Shown here one piece after another: positions 18,338 through 25,494 of a stretch of DNA of 64,000 nucleotides; the stretch's first letter is position 1, and every line of letters starts with the position of its first letter. The notes under the pieces were generated by a model. That model searched no databases. It saw nothing but the letters and a program-made list of their open reading frames with translations, and had not been told where the DNA came from. This DNA comes from Duganella sp. 1224 (GTDB lineage: Bacteria > Pseudomonadota > Gammaproteobacteria > Burkholderiales > Burkholderiaceae_D): positions 1,612,001 to 1,676,000 of the forward strand of contig NZ_JACBYS010000001.1 of NCBI RefSeq assembly GCF_013408245.1. The letters are read 5' to 3'. A program made the translations under genes and the position numbers.

Positions 18338-18865
18338 ATGAAAGCTAAAACCAATATCCTGCTGGCAGCCTGCACCATCGCTCTGCTGAGCGCTTGCTCG
18401 ACCCCAGCACCAGCCCCTGCGCCAGCACCGGCGCCAGCCCCTGCTCCGGCACCAGCGCCGGCGCCAGTGGCCGCCCCAGCACCGGCGCCTGCACCAGCAC
18501 CGCTGCCAGCCTACCTGGACCCAAACAGCTCGATCTACAAAAACCGTAGCGTCTACTTCGACTTCGACAAGTACACCGTCAAGCCGGAATTCGACGCCCT
18601 GGTTGCCGACCACGCCAAGTTCCTGGCCGCCAACCCGAACGTCTCGATCAAAGTCGAAGGCAACACCGACGACCGCGGCGGCGCCGAGTACAACCTGGCC
18701 CTGGGCCAGAAGCGCGCTCAAGCCCTGATCACCGCCCTGAAAGTACAAGGCGTGAAAGACAGCCAGATGGAAGCCATCAGCTACGGCAAGGAAAAAACCA
18801 CCGGCACCGACGACGCGGCCCGCGCGCACGACCGTCGTGACGACATCGTCTACCCAAGCAAATAA
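18338..18865 (+). CDS. OmpA/Pal-like lipoprotein with Pro-Ala linker
   Basis: The 175-residue precursor has a lipoprotein signal ending in LLSAC, so Cys20 should be lipidated. An alternating Pro-Ala linker follows (about residues 23-55), then an OmpA-like peptidoglycan-binding domain: SVYFDFDKYTVKPEF, VEGNTDDRGGAEYNLALGQK and the late ARAHDRRDDI. The final arginine-rich part agrees with binding of diaminopimelate in peptidoglycan. The role is to tie the outer membrane to the wall. It is monocistronic, with its own promoter and a strong terminator. It is not next to tol genes, so it is a Pal-like paralogue rather than Pal itself. Confidence 0.93.
   Translation: MKAKTNILLAACTIALLSACSTPAPAPAPAPAPAPAPAPAPAPVAAPAPAPAPAPLPAYLDPNSSIYKNRSVYFDFDKYTVKPEFDALVADHAKFLAANPNVSIKVEGNTDDRGGAEYNLALGQKRAQALITALKVQGVKDSQMEAISYGKEKTTGTDDAARAHDRRDDIVYPSK
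18404..18502 (+). repeat. Pro-Ala codon repeat in the OmpA-like gene
   Basis: Alternating CCN-GCN codons encode the periplasmic linker. The repeat is imperfect at the third base, so it is not a simple slippage tract, though its length could vary between strains. Confidence 0.8.
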
Positions 18866-18894
18866 TCGCTTAAGTAAACTGATGTAAGATACAA

Positions 18895-18922
18895 CGCCCG
18901 GCCCCCACAGCCGGGCGTTTTT
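18895..18922 (+). terminator. Rho-independent terminator after the OmpA-like gene
   Basis: The stem CGCCCGGC (18895-18902) pairs perfectly with GCCGGGCG (18910-18917) across a seven-base loop and is followed directly by TTTTT. It separates the lipoprotein gene from the CLC gene that starts at 18940. Confidence 0.9.
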
Positions 18923-18939
18923 CATTTTCCGACCAGCCC

Positions 18940-20265
18940 ATGAAGCCTGCGCACGACATCCGCAACACCTTCCGCAAAGAATTCAGCGACTGGCGCGTGT
19001 GGCGCGCGCGGGTGCTGGTGGTGGCCTTTGCCGCGCTGGCCGGGCTGGCCGTGGTTGGCTTCAGCGCGGTATCGGAATACGCGTTTGCGCGGTTCTTCAG
19101 CATGTACCAGGCGGTCTGGTGGTCGCCGCTGCTGTGGACGCCGCTGTGCACCGCCGCCATCGTCTGGATGACGCGGCGTTACGCGGCCGGCGCCGGCGGC
19201 TCCGGCATTCCGCAAGTGATGGCGGCGCTGGAACCGGTCACCGCGCCGGACAAGCAAGGCTTGTTCGTGTCGCTCAGGCTCAGCATCGCCAAGGTGCTGC
19301 TGACCACCTGGGGTCTGCTGGCCGGGCTGTCGCTGGGGCGCGAAGGCCCGTCGGTGCAGGTGGCGGCCGGCGTCATGCTGACGGCGCGCCGCTGGCTGCC
19401 GGAGCGCAGCGGCGTCAGCGCGCACGGCCTGCTGGTGGCCGGCGGCGCGGCCGGCATCGCCGCCGCCTTCAACACGCCGCTGGGCGGCATCATGTTCGCC
19501 ATCGAGGAGCTGTCGCGCACGCCGGAGCAGCGCCGCAGCGGCCTGCTGATGGCGGCCATCGTGCTGGCCGGGCTGATGGGCGTATCGATCAACGGCAACG
19601 GCACGTACTTCGGCCTGATTCACGCCACCGGCATCGACACCGCGCTGATCGTGCCGGGCCTGATCGTGGCGCTGGCCAGCGGCCTGGCCGGCGGCCTGTT
19701 CTCGCGCCTGCTGCTGGCGTCGCTGAGCGGCCCGCCGCGCGACTGGTTCAGCCGCGCGCGGCTGCGCAAGCCGGTGCTGTTTGCCGCCGGCTGCGGGCTG
19801 GCGGTGGCGGCCATCGGCCTGTATTCGGGCGGCGCCGTGTTCGGCAGCAGCTCCGACCACACGCGCGAGATGCTGGCCGGCGCCGAGCATGAGCCGGGCA
19901 TTTTCTTCTTCCTCAAATTCATCGCCACCTGGCTGACCGCGTGGTCCGGCGTGCCGGCCGGGATCTTCGCGCCGTCGCTGGCGATCGGCGCCGCGCTCGG
20001 CAACGATATCGCGCTGCTGCTGCACTATCCGCACGCCGCCGCGCTGATCGCGCTGGGCATGGTGGGCTTCCTGGCGGCGGCGACGCAGGCGCCGCTGACC
20101 TCCTTCATCATCGTCATGGAAATGGTCGACGGCCACGCCATGGTGCTGAGCCTGATGGCGTGCGCGATGGTGGCGCGCACCGTGTCGCACGTGCTCAGTC
20201 CCCCGCTGTATCCGAATCTGGCGCAGGCGCAGTTGCTGCGTTTGCCCCAGGCGTCCTCTCCCTAA
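18940..20265 (+). CDS. CLC-family chloride channel/transporter
   Basis: The 441-residue integral membrane protein carries the CLC selectivity-filter motifs in order: GGSGIPQVMAAL near residue 88, SLGREGPSVQ with the gating glutamate near residue 130, and SGVPAGIFAPSLAIGAALGN near residue 340. It therefore probably moves chloride through the inner membrane, as an exchanger or a channel. There are no C-terminal CBS domains. It follows the terminator of the OmpA-like gene and precedes catalase by 75 bases. Confidence 0.94.
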   Translation: MKPAHDIRNTFRKEFSDWRVWRARVLVVAFAALAGLAVVGFSAVSEYAFARFFSMYQAVWWSPLLWTPLCTAAIVWMTRRYAAGAGGSGIPQVMAALEPVTAPDKQGLFVSLRLSIAKVLLTTWGLLAGLSLGREGPSVQVAAGVMLTARRWLPERSGVSAHGLLVAGGAAGIAAAFNTPLGGIMFAIEELSRTPEQRRSGLLMAAIVLAGLMGVSINGNGTYFGLIHATGIDTALIVPGLIVALASGLAGGLFSRLLLASLSGPPRDWFSRARLRKPVLFAAGCGLAVAAIGLYSGGAVFGSSSDHTREMLAGAEHEPGIFFFLKFIATWLTAWSGVPAGIFAPSLAIGAALGNDIALLLHYPHAAALIALGMVGFLAAATQAPLTSFIIVMEMVDGHAMVLSLMACAMVARTVSHVLSPPLYPNLAQAQLLRLPQASSP

Positions 20266-20340
20266 AGAGAGCGGCGCAAACAAGCTGTAGTCGTTATGCT
20301 GGAAGTTTCCATTCATCCCATTCAGGCGAAGGAAGTTTCA

Positions 20341-21780
20341 ATGAAAAATCTCACTACCGCTGCCGGCGCCCCCGTCGTCGACAATCAAAACACCCAGACC
20401 GCCGGCCCGCGCGGCCCGGTTCTGCTGCAGGATGTATGGCACCTGGAAAAGCTGGCGCACTTTGCACGCGAAGTGATACCGGAGCGCCGCATGCACGCCA
20501 AGGGCTCCGGCGCCCACGGCACCTTCACCGTCACGCACGACATCAGCAAGTATACGCGCGCCGCGCTGTTCTCGGAAGTCGGCAAGCAAACCGACATCTT
20601 CATGCGCTTCTCCACCGTGGCCGGTGAACGCGGCGCGGCCGACGCCGAGCGCGACATCCGCGGCTTCGCAGTCAAGTTCTACACCGAGCAAGGCAACTGG
20701 GACGTGGTCGGCAACAACACGCCGGTGTTCTTCTTCCGCGACCCGCTCAAGTTCCCCGACCTGAACCACGTGGTCAAGCGCGACCCGAAGACCAACCTGC
20801 GCAGCGCCGAAAACAACTGGGACTTCTGGACCCTGCTGCCGGAAGCGCTGCACCAGGTCACCATCGTCATGAGCGACCGCGGCATTCCGAAGGGCTACCG
20901 CCACATGCACGGTTTCGGCAGCCACACCTACTCGTTCATCAACGCCGCCAATGAGCGCTTCTGGGTCAAGTTCCACTTCGTCTCGCAGCAAGGCATCGAG
21001 AACCTGAGCGACGCCGAGGCGGCCGCGCTGGTGGGCGTCGACCGCGAAAGCTCGCAGCGCGACCTGTTCGACGCCATCGAGCGCAAGGAATTCCCGCGCT
21101 GGAAACTGGCGGTGCAGATCATGCCGGAAGCCGACGCCTCCAAAGTGCCGTACCACCCGTTCGACCTGACCAAGGTGTGGCCGAAGGGCGACTACCCGCT
21201 GATCGACGTCGGCATCCTGGAGCTGAACCGCAATCCGGAAAACTACTTCGCTGAAGTCGAGCAGTCGGCCTTCTCGCCGGCCAATGTGGTGCCGGGCGTG
21301 GGCTTCTCGCCGGACAAGATGCTGCAATCGCGCCTGTTCTCGTACGGCGACGCGGCCCGCTACCGCCTGGGCGTGAACCACCACCAGATTCCGGTCAACG
21401 CGCCGAAGTGCCCGTTCCACAGCTACCACCGCGACGGCGCCATGCGCATCACGCCGAACGGCGGCGGCCAGACGCCGTATGAGCCGAACAGCCGCGGCGA
21501 ATGGCAGGAAAGCCCGCAGTTCAAGGAACCGCCGCTGTCGCTGGAAGGCGCCGCCGACCACTGGAACCACCGGGTGGACACCGACTACTACTCGCAGCCG
21601 GGCAATCTGTTCCGCCTGCTGACCGACGAGAAGAAGAAGCTGCTGTTTGAAAACACCGCGCGCGCGATCCATGGCGTGTCGAAGCCGGTGCAGGAACGTC
21701 ACATCTACAACTGCACCCAGGCCGATCCGGCCTATGGCGCCGGCGTCGCCGCCGCCATCGCCGCGCTGGAAGGCAAGTAA
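20341..21780 (+). CDS. katA: Monofunctional haem catalase
   Basis: I take the start at 20341 ([11 protein letters not shown]) because GAAGGAAG lies just upstream; an in-frame start 45 bases earlier has none. The 479-residue length marks a small-subunit catalase. The active-site histidine is in [12 protein letters not shown], the distal asparagine in [12 protein letters not shown], and the haem-ligand tyrosine in [14 protein letters not shown]. It converts hydrogen peroxide to water and oxygen in the cytoplasm. No OxyR gene or clear OxyR site is next to it. It converges on a SulP transporter across a perfect hairpin. Confidence 0.96.
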   Translation: MKNLTTAAGAPVVDNQNTQTAGPRGPVLLQDVWHLEKLAHFAREVIPERRMHAKGSGAHGTFTVTHDISKYTRAALFSEVGKQTDIFMRFSTVAGERGAADAERDIRGFAVKFYTEQGNWDVVGNNTPVFFFRDPLKFPDLNHVVKRDPKTNLRSAENNWDFWTLLPEALHQVTIVMSDRGIPKGYRHMHGFGSHTYSFINAANERFWVKFHFVSQQGIENLSDAEAAALVGVDRESSQRDLFDAIERKEFPRWKLAVQIMPEADASKVPYHPFDLTKVWPKGDYPLIDVGILELNRNPENYFAEVEQSAFSPANVVPGVGFSPDKMLQSRLFSYGDAARYRLGVNHHQIPVNAPKCPFHSYHRDGAMRITPNGGGQTPYEPNSRGEWQESPQFKEPPLSLEGAADHWNHRVDTDYYSQPGNLFRLLTDEKKKLLFENTARAIHGVSKPVQERHIYNCTQADPAYGAGVAAAIAALEGK

Positions 21781-21789
21781 CACCGGCCC

Positions 21790-21819
21790 GACGAGGCGGA
21801 CTTTTGCAGCCGCCTCGTC
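21790..21819. terminator. Bidirectional hairpin between convergent katA and SulP genes
   Basis: The arms GACGAGGCGG (21790-21799) and CCGCCTCGTC (21810-21819) form a perfect ten-pair stem ten bases after the katA stop. The right arm overlaps the stop codon of the opposing transporter gene. There is no U-run after the stem, so termination strength is uncertain. Confidence 0.55.
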
Positions 21820-23254
21820 ACACCATCGCCATCACGCCCGAGCGCCGCAGCAGCGTTTCGCAGCGTTGCGACAGGTGCAGCACCCGCAACGTCTTGCCGG
21901 CCTTGGCATAGCGCTCGCTCAGGGCGGCCACCGCCACCAGCGCCGAGTGATCGGCCAGCCGCAGGTGACGGCAATCCAGCGTCACCGATGATGGATCCCC
22001 CTGCGCATCGAACAGCGCGTGGAACTGCGTAATCGACGCAAAGAACAGCGTGCCATGCGGCGTATAGGTTTTGACGCCATCGCCCTGCGCCACGTTGGCG
22101 CGGATGTCACGCGCATGGCGCCAGGCGAAACTCAAGGCCGCGATCACAATCCCGCACAGCACCGCCGTCGCCAGATCGGTGGCCACGGTGATCGCCGTCA
22201 CCGCCACGATCAGCAGCGCGTCATGACGCGGCACCTTGCCCAGCACCTGCAGGGAACTCCAGGCGAAAGTCTGCTGCGCCACCACGAACATCACGCCCAC
22301 CAACGCCGCCAGCGGAATGCGCTCGATCAGCGGCGACAAGAACAGGATGAACAGCAAAATCATGATGCCCGCGACCGCGCCCGACACCCGCGTACGGCCG
22401 CCGGAACTCAGATTGATCATGGTCTGGCCGATCATCGCGCACCCGCCCATGCCGCCGAACAGGCCGGACGCCACGTTGGCCGCGCCCAGCGCCACGCATT
22501 CACGATTCGGCAAACCGCGCGTTTCGGTGATGTCATCGGTGAGGTTAAAGGTCAGCAGCGTTTCCAGCAGGCCCACCACCGCCATCAGCAGCGCGTAAGG
22601 ACATACGATGCGTACGGTCTCCAGCGTCATCGGCACGTCCGGCAGCGCGAACGCCGGCAGCCCGCCGGCGATATGCGCCATATCGCCGAGTGTGCGCACC
22701 GGCAAGCCCAGCGTCGCCGACAGCACGCCGACTCCCGCGATGGCCACCAGTGCCGGCGGCAGGGCCCTGGTCAGGCGCGGCAACAGGTAAACGACCACCA
22801 TCGTCAGCCCCACCAGCGCGCCCATCCACGCCAGCGTCGCGCCGCGCAGCCACGCGCCATCAACCTTAAAGTGCTGCAATTGCGACCAGGCGATGACGAT
22901 CGCCAGGCCATTGACGAAGCCGAGCATCACCGGATGCGGCACCATCGTCACCAGCTTGCCCATGCGCAGCACGCCGAACAGCAGCATGATTGCGCCGCTC
23001 AATATCACTGTGGCAAGAAAATACTGCAGCCCATGCTGGGCCACCAGGGCCACGATGACCACCGCCATCGAGCCGGCGGCACCGGAAATCATGCCCGGAC
23101 GGCCGCCAAACAGCGCCGTGACGGTGCAAATAAAGAAAGCGCCGTACAGGCCGGTGAGTGGATTGAGATGCGCAACCAGCGCAAAAGCGATGCATTCAGG
23201 AACCAACGCGAACGACGTGGTCAGCCCCGCCAAGGCATTTTTGGAGAAATTCAT
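21818..23254 (-). CDS. SulP-family inorganic anion transporter with STAS domain
   Basis: The 478-residue protein begins with the SLC26/SulP transporter core (NALAGLTTSFALVPECIAFA, and FGGRPGMISGAAGSMAVV) and has about a dozen hydrophobic segments. The C-terminal part, from about residue 395, is a STAS domain (LFFASITQFHALFDAQGDPS, then VTLDCRHLRLADHSALVAV). It probably imports sulfate, bicarbonate or another oxyanion through the inner membrane; the substrate cannot be read from the sequence. A strong hairpin lies 40 bases upstream of the start. Confidence 0.92.
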   Translation of the reverse strand: MNFSKNALAGLTTSFALVPECIAFALVAHLNPLTGLYGAFFICTVTALFGGRPGMISGAAGSMAVVIVALVAQHGLQYFLATVILSGAIMLLFGVLRMGKLVTMVPHPVMLGFVNGLAIVIAWSQLQHFKVDGAWLRGATLAWMGALVGLTMVVVYLLPRLTRALPPALVAIAGVGVLSATLGLPVRTLGDMAHIAGGLPAFALPDVPMTLETVRIVCPYALLMAVVGLLETLLTFNLTDDITETRGLPNRECVALGAANVASGLFGGMGGCAMIGQTMINLSSGGRTRVSGAVAGIMILLFILFLSPLIERIPLAALVGVMFVVAQQTFAWSSLQVLGKVPRHDALLIVAVTAITVATDLATAVLCGIVIAALSFAWRHARDIRANVAQGDGVKTYTPHGTLFFASITQFHALFDAQGDPSSVTLDCRHLRLADHSALVAVAALSERYAKAGKTLRVLHLSQRCETLLRRSGVMAMV

Positions 23255-23294
23255 CAGGGAAAGTAAGCCGGAAGACGGCGATGCGAAAAAGCAA

Positions 23295-23317
23295 CAGGCG
23301 TGTATTTTACACGCCTG
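23295..23317. terminator. Perfect 10-bp hairpin upstream of the SulP gene
   Basis: The arms CAGGCGTGTA (23295-23304) and TACACGCCTG (23308-23317) pair perfectly around a three-base loop. Read on the minus strand the stem is followed by TTGCTTTTT, as in a rho-independent terminator. It could end transcription of the minus-strand Crp gene at 23659, or act as an attenuator in the SulP leader. I favour the first because the stem sits between the two genes on that strand. Confidence 0.65.
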
Positions 23318-23423
23318 GGAGATTACTCATCGTTATGGGTGAAGTGGCGCACATTCAAAACCGGGCGGGCGCAGGCACAATGGCAATGCATTTCCGATCA
23401 ACCCAAGCCAGTCACACTACGCC

Positions 23424-23651
23424 ATGACTACTTTGCTCTCCGCCAGCTACGCCCTGCAACGTCAAAAAATTGCTGTGGAACGAACGCTGTATGCCCGTTC
23501 GGCCGAAGAATCCCAGCTGGCGGCCCGTTGGGCCAGCGCCTGGCACAAGCTGGTGCAGCGCAAGCTGGATCAGGATCTGGCGGCAAGGATGCCGGCGCGG
23601 GCGGATTTCGGCGGCTTCCTGATCAACCCGCCGTCCCGCGTCCTCCACTAA
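23424..23651 (+). CDS. Small hypothetical protein (75 aa)
   Basis: A 75-codon frame fills the gap between two minus-strand genes. The product is mostly helical and charged, with SASYALQRQKIAVERTLYAR and then WASAWHKLVQRKLDQDLAARM, and ends in NPPSRVLH. Its composition is that of a real small protein rather than a GC-rich shadow. There is no signal peptide or known domain. The ribosome binding site is weak (no clear purine run before the ATG). I do not recognise it. Confidence 0.45.
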   Translation: MTTLLSASYALQRQKIAVERTLYARSAEESQLAARWASAWHKLVQRKLDQDLAARMPARADFGGFLINPPSRVLH

Positions 23652-23658
23652 TTCCCTC

Positions 23659-24408
23659 TCAAGCCGCGTAACGCTGCGCCGCCGTTGCCGAGTTGCCGAC
23701 GCGGCCCTGGTAGCAGCTGCCGGCGCGGCGTTCCATGCCATCCCGATCCAGCACGGTCACCAGGCCGCGGCGGTAAGTAATCAAGCCTTCCTGGGCCAGC
23801 TTGCCAGCCGCGCCGGTGATGCTCTCGCGGCGCACGCCCAGCATGTTGGCGATCATCTCCTGCGTCACCTTCAGCTCGTTGGAGAGCGAACGGTCCAGGC
23901 GTTCCAGCAGCCAGCGGCACAGTTTCTGCTCGATGCTGGTGTGACGGCTGCCGGCCACGCTTTGCGCCAGCTGGGCGAACATGGCGCTGGTGTAGCGCAT
24001 CAGTTGCTGGGCCAGCGGGCCGCCGGTGTAGAACACTTCGCGCAGCACCGAGGTTTTCAGGCGATAGCCATAGCCGGCGGTCTGCACGACGGCGGCATAG
24101 CTGGCGCGCTCGGTCGGATGCAGCGCCACGCCGACCACACCTTCACGCCCCACCACGGCGATCTCGGTGGTGGCGCCGTCCTCCATCACATATTGCAGCG
24201 AGACGATGGCGTTGGTTGGGAAATAGGTGTACTCGACGGCGTCGCCGAAGTCGAACAGATGCTTACCTTCCGGCAACGTCACCAGTTCCAGATCGCCGAA
24301 CAGCGCGAGCAGATCCTCGCGCGACAGGGCGCGGAGCAAGTCGTTCTGCTGAGCGCCGATCAGGCTGATTTGCGGTGCGGCGGCTGGGGTGGTGTGCAGT
24401 GCGTTCAT
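23659..24408 (-). CDS. Crp/Fnr-family transcriptional regulator
   Basis: The 249-residue protein has an N-terminal cyclic-nucleotide-binding-like beta roll (about 30-145; LPEGKHLFDFGDAVEYTYFP, IAVVGREGVVGV) and a C-terminal winged helix (VTQEMIANMLGVRRESITGA). There are no cysteine clusters for an FNR-type Fe-S centre. The cAMP-binding PRSALC-type signature is not obvious either. This subgroup is common in Burkholderiales without a defined ligand. A minus-strand terminator-like hairpin lies downstream, and the transposase element is inserted upstream, at 24541. Confidence 0.92.
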   Translation of the reverse strand: MNALHTTPAAAPQISLIGAQQNDLLRALSREDLLALFGDLELVTLPEGKHLFDFGDAVEYTYFPTNAIVSLQYVMEDGATTEIAVVGREGVVGVALHPTERASYAAVVQTAGYGYRLKTSVLREVFYTGGPLAQQLMRYTSAMFAQLAQSVAGSRHTSIEQKLCRWLLERLDRSLSNELKVTQEMIANMLGVRRESITGAAGKLAQEGLITYRRGLVTVLDRDGMERRAGSCYQGRVGNSATAAQRYAA

Positions 24409-24540
24409 AGTAAGCCTCGTGATAATGTGTCTGTCGTTGATGTAGACACTATATCCAGCGGCCTAATCCGACGGTATAGGAGCACCTTGTAGTCCTATGT
24501 AGGCTGCGAACATTGCAAAATGTCATCTTAGTCCTACGCC

Positions 24541-24576
24541 AACTCCGGGGTCAGGTCCTCCATTTCTACACGAGCT
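24541..24576 (+). repeat. Left inverted repeat of the RAYT element
   Basis: The 36 bases begin AACTCCGGGGTCAGGTCCTC and end ACACGAGCT. They are an exact reverse complement of 25459-25494. Confidence 0.95.
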
Positions 24577-24621
24577 GATCTGGGACAAACTGTAATTGGA
24601 CTGATGCGCTACGCTCGGTGA

Positions 24622-25458
24622 ATGACTCGTCCACTCAGACTGGAATTTCCCGGCGCGCTCTATCACGTCACCAGCCGCGGTGACCGGAAAGCGCTTATCT
24701 ATTACGATGACACCGACCGCGCCGTATGGCTGCAAACTTTGAAACAGGTGTGTGAGCGATTCCACTTCGCGATCTATGCGTTTTGCCAGATGGGCAATCA
24801 CTACCACATCCTGGTGGAAACACTGGACGGTCATCTGGCGCAGGGGATGCGACAACTCAACGGCATCTATTCTCAATACTTCAACCGCCGTCACGGCCTG
24901 GTCGGCCACGTTTTTCAAGGCCGCTACAAGGCGATTCTGGTCGACAAGGAAAGCTACCTGCTTGAACTGACCAGATATATCGTCCTCAACCCAGTCCGGG
25001 CCCGCTTGGTAAAGCTACCGGAAGACTGGCGCTGGAGCAGTTACCACCTCACCTTGAGCGACACGCCGCCTCCAGATTGGCTGGCAATCACGCCGTTGCT
25101 CACACGCTTCCATCCGTCAATGCCGAACGCCAAAGAGGCCTTCCGCCAGTTCGTTCACGCGCGGATTGATTGCCCATCGCCGCTGATCAACACCGTCCAT
25201 CAACTGATTCTCGGGGATGAGGCATTCCAGCAGCAGTTTCAACGCCCGACCACCCAACCTCAGGCCGGCATACCCAAATCACAACGCAGCGCCCTCGCCC
25301 CGCCGCTGAGTGCGTACAGTCACACTCACGCCAGCCGGGACGACGCGATCGCGGCAGCCTACGGCACCCACGCCTACACGCTCAGCGAAATTGCCCGCCA
25401 CTTCGGCGTGTCCCTCACAACGGCCAGCCGCGCGGTGAAAAAAGCGGCTAAACCGTAG
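24622..25458 (+). CDS. RAYT / Y1-type transposase (IS200/IS605 superfamily, TnpA_REP)
   Basis: The 278-residue product is a HUH single-strand DNA transposase. The metal-binding HUH motif is H60-Y61-H62 in QMGNHYHILVET. The likely nucleophile is Y119 in LTRYIVLNPVRARL, and the N-terminus (RPLRLEFPGALYHVTSRGD) is typical of REP-associated enzymes. A C-terminal helix-turn-helix (LSEIARHFGVSLTTASRAVKK) is present and is common in this group. It nicks and joins single-stranded DNA at REP-like hairpins. All catalytic residues are intact, so it may be active. Confidence 0.93.
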   Translation: MTRPLRLEFPGALYHVTSRGDRKALIYYDDTDRAVWLQTLKQVCERFHFAIYAFCQMGNHYHILVETLDGHLAQGMRQLNGIYSQYFNRRHGLVGHVFQGRYKAILVDKESYLLELTRYIVLNPVRARLVKLPEDWRWSSYHLTLSDTPPPDWLAITPLLTRFHPSMPNAKEAFRQFVHARIDCPSPLINTVHQLILGDEAFQQQFQRPTTQPQAGIPKSQRSALAPPLSAYSHTHASRDDAIAAAYGTHAYTLSEIARHFGVSLTTASRAVKKAAKP

Positions 25459-25494
25459 AGCTCGTGTAGAAATGGAGGACCTGACCCCGGAGTT
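25459..25494 (-). repeat. Right inverted repeat of the RAYT element
   Basis: This is the exact reverse complement of 24541-24576. It starts with the base after the transposase stop codon. Its last base is the final base of the TAA stop of the minus-strand TonB receptor. Confidence 0.95.

Larger units (their letters stand above)
24541..25494 (+). mobile_element. REP-associated tyrosine transposase (RAYT) element with 36-bp inverted ends
   Basis: A 954-base unit is bounded by perfect 36-base inverted repeats (24541-24576 and 25459-25494). It contains one gene, an IS200-like transposase of the RAYT type. The ends carry the core GGGGTCAGGTCC and its complement. The transposase stop codon directly touches the right repeat. 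No target-site duplication is visible, as expected for single-strand Y1 transposition or domesticated RAYTs. The right end coincides with the stop codon of the neighbouring receptor gene. Confidence 0.85.

Noticed and set aside
18404..18502. Tandem repeat that could be mistaken for a CRISPR or satellite
   Set aside because: It is the in-frame Pro-Ala linker of a lipoprotein, with no spacers.
24409..24540. Possible target duplication or second repeat (AGTCCTA at two places) beside the RAYT element
   Set aside because: The copies lie on the same side of the element and differ in flanks, so they are not a target duplication.
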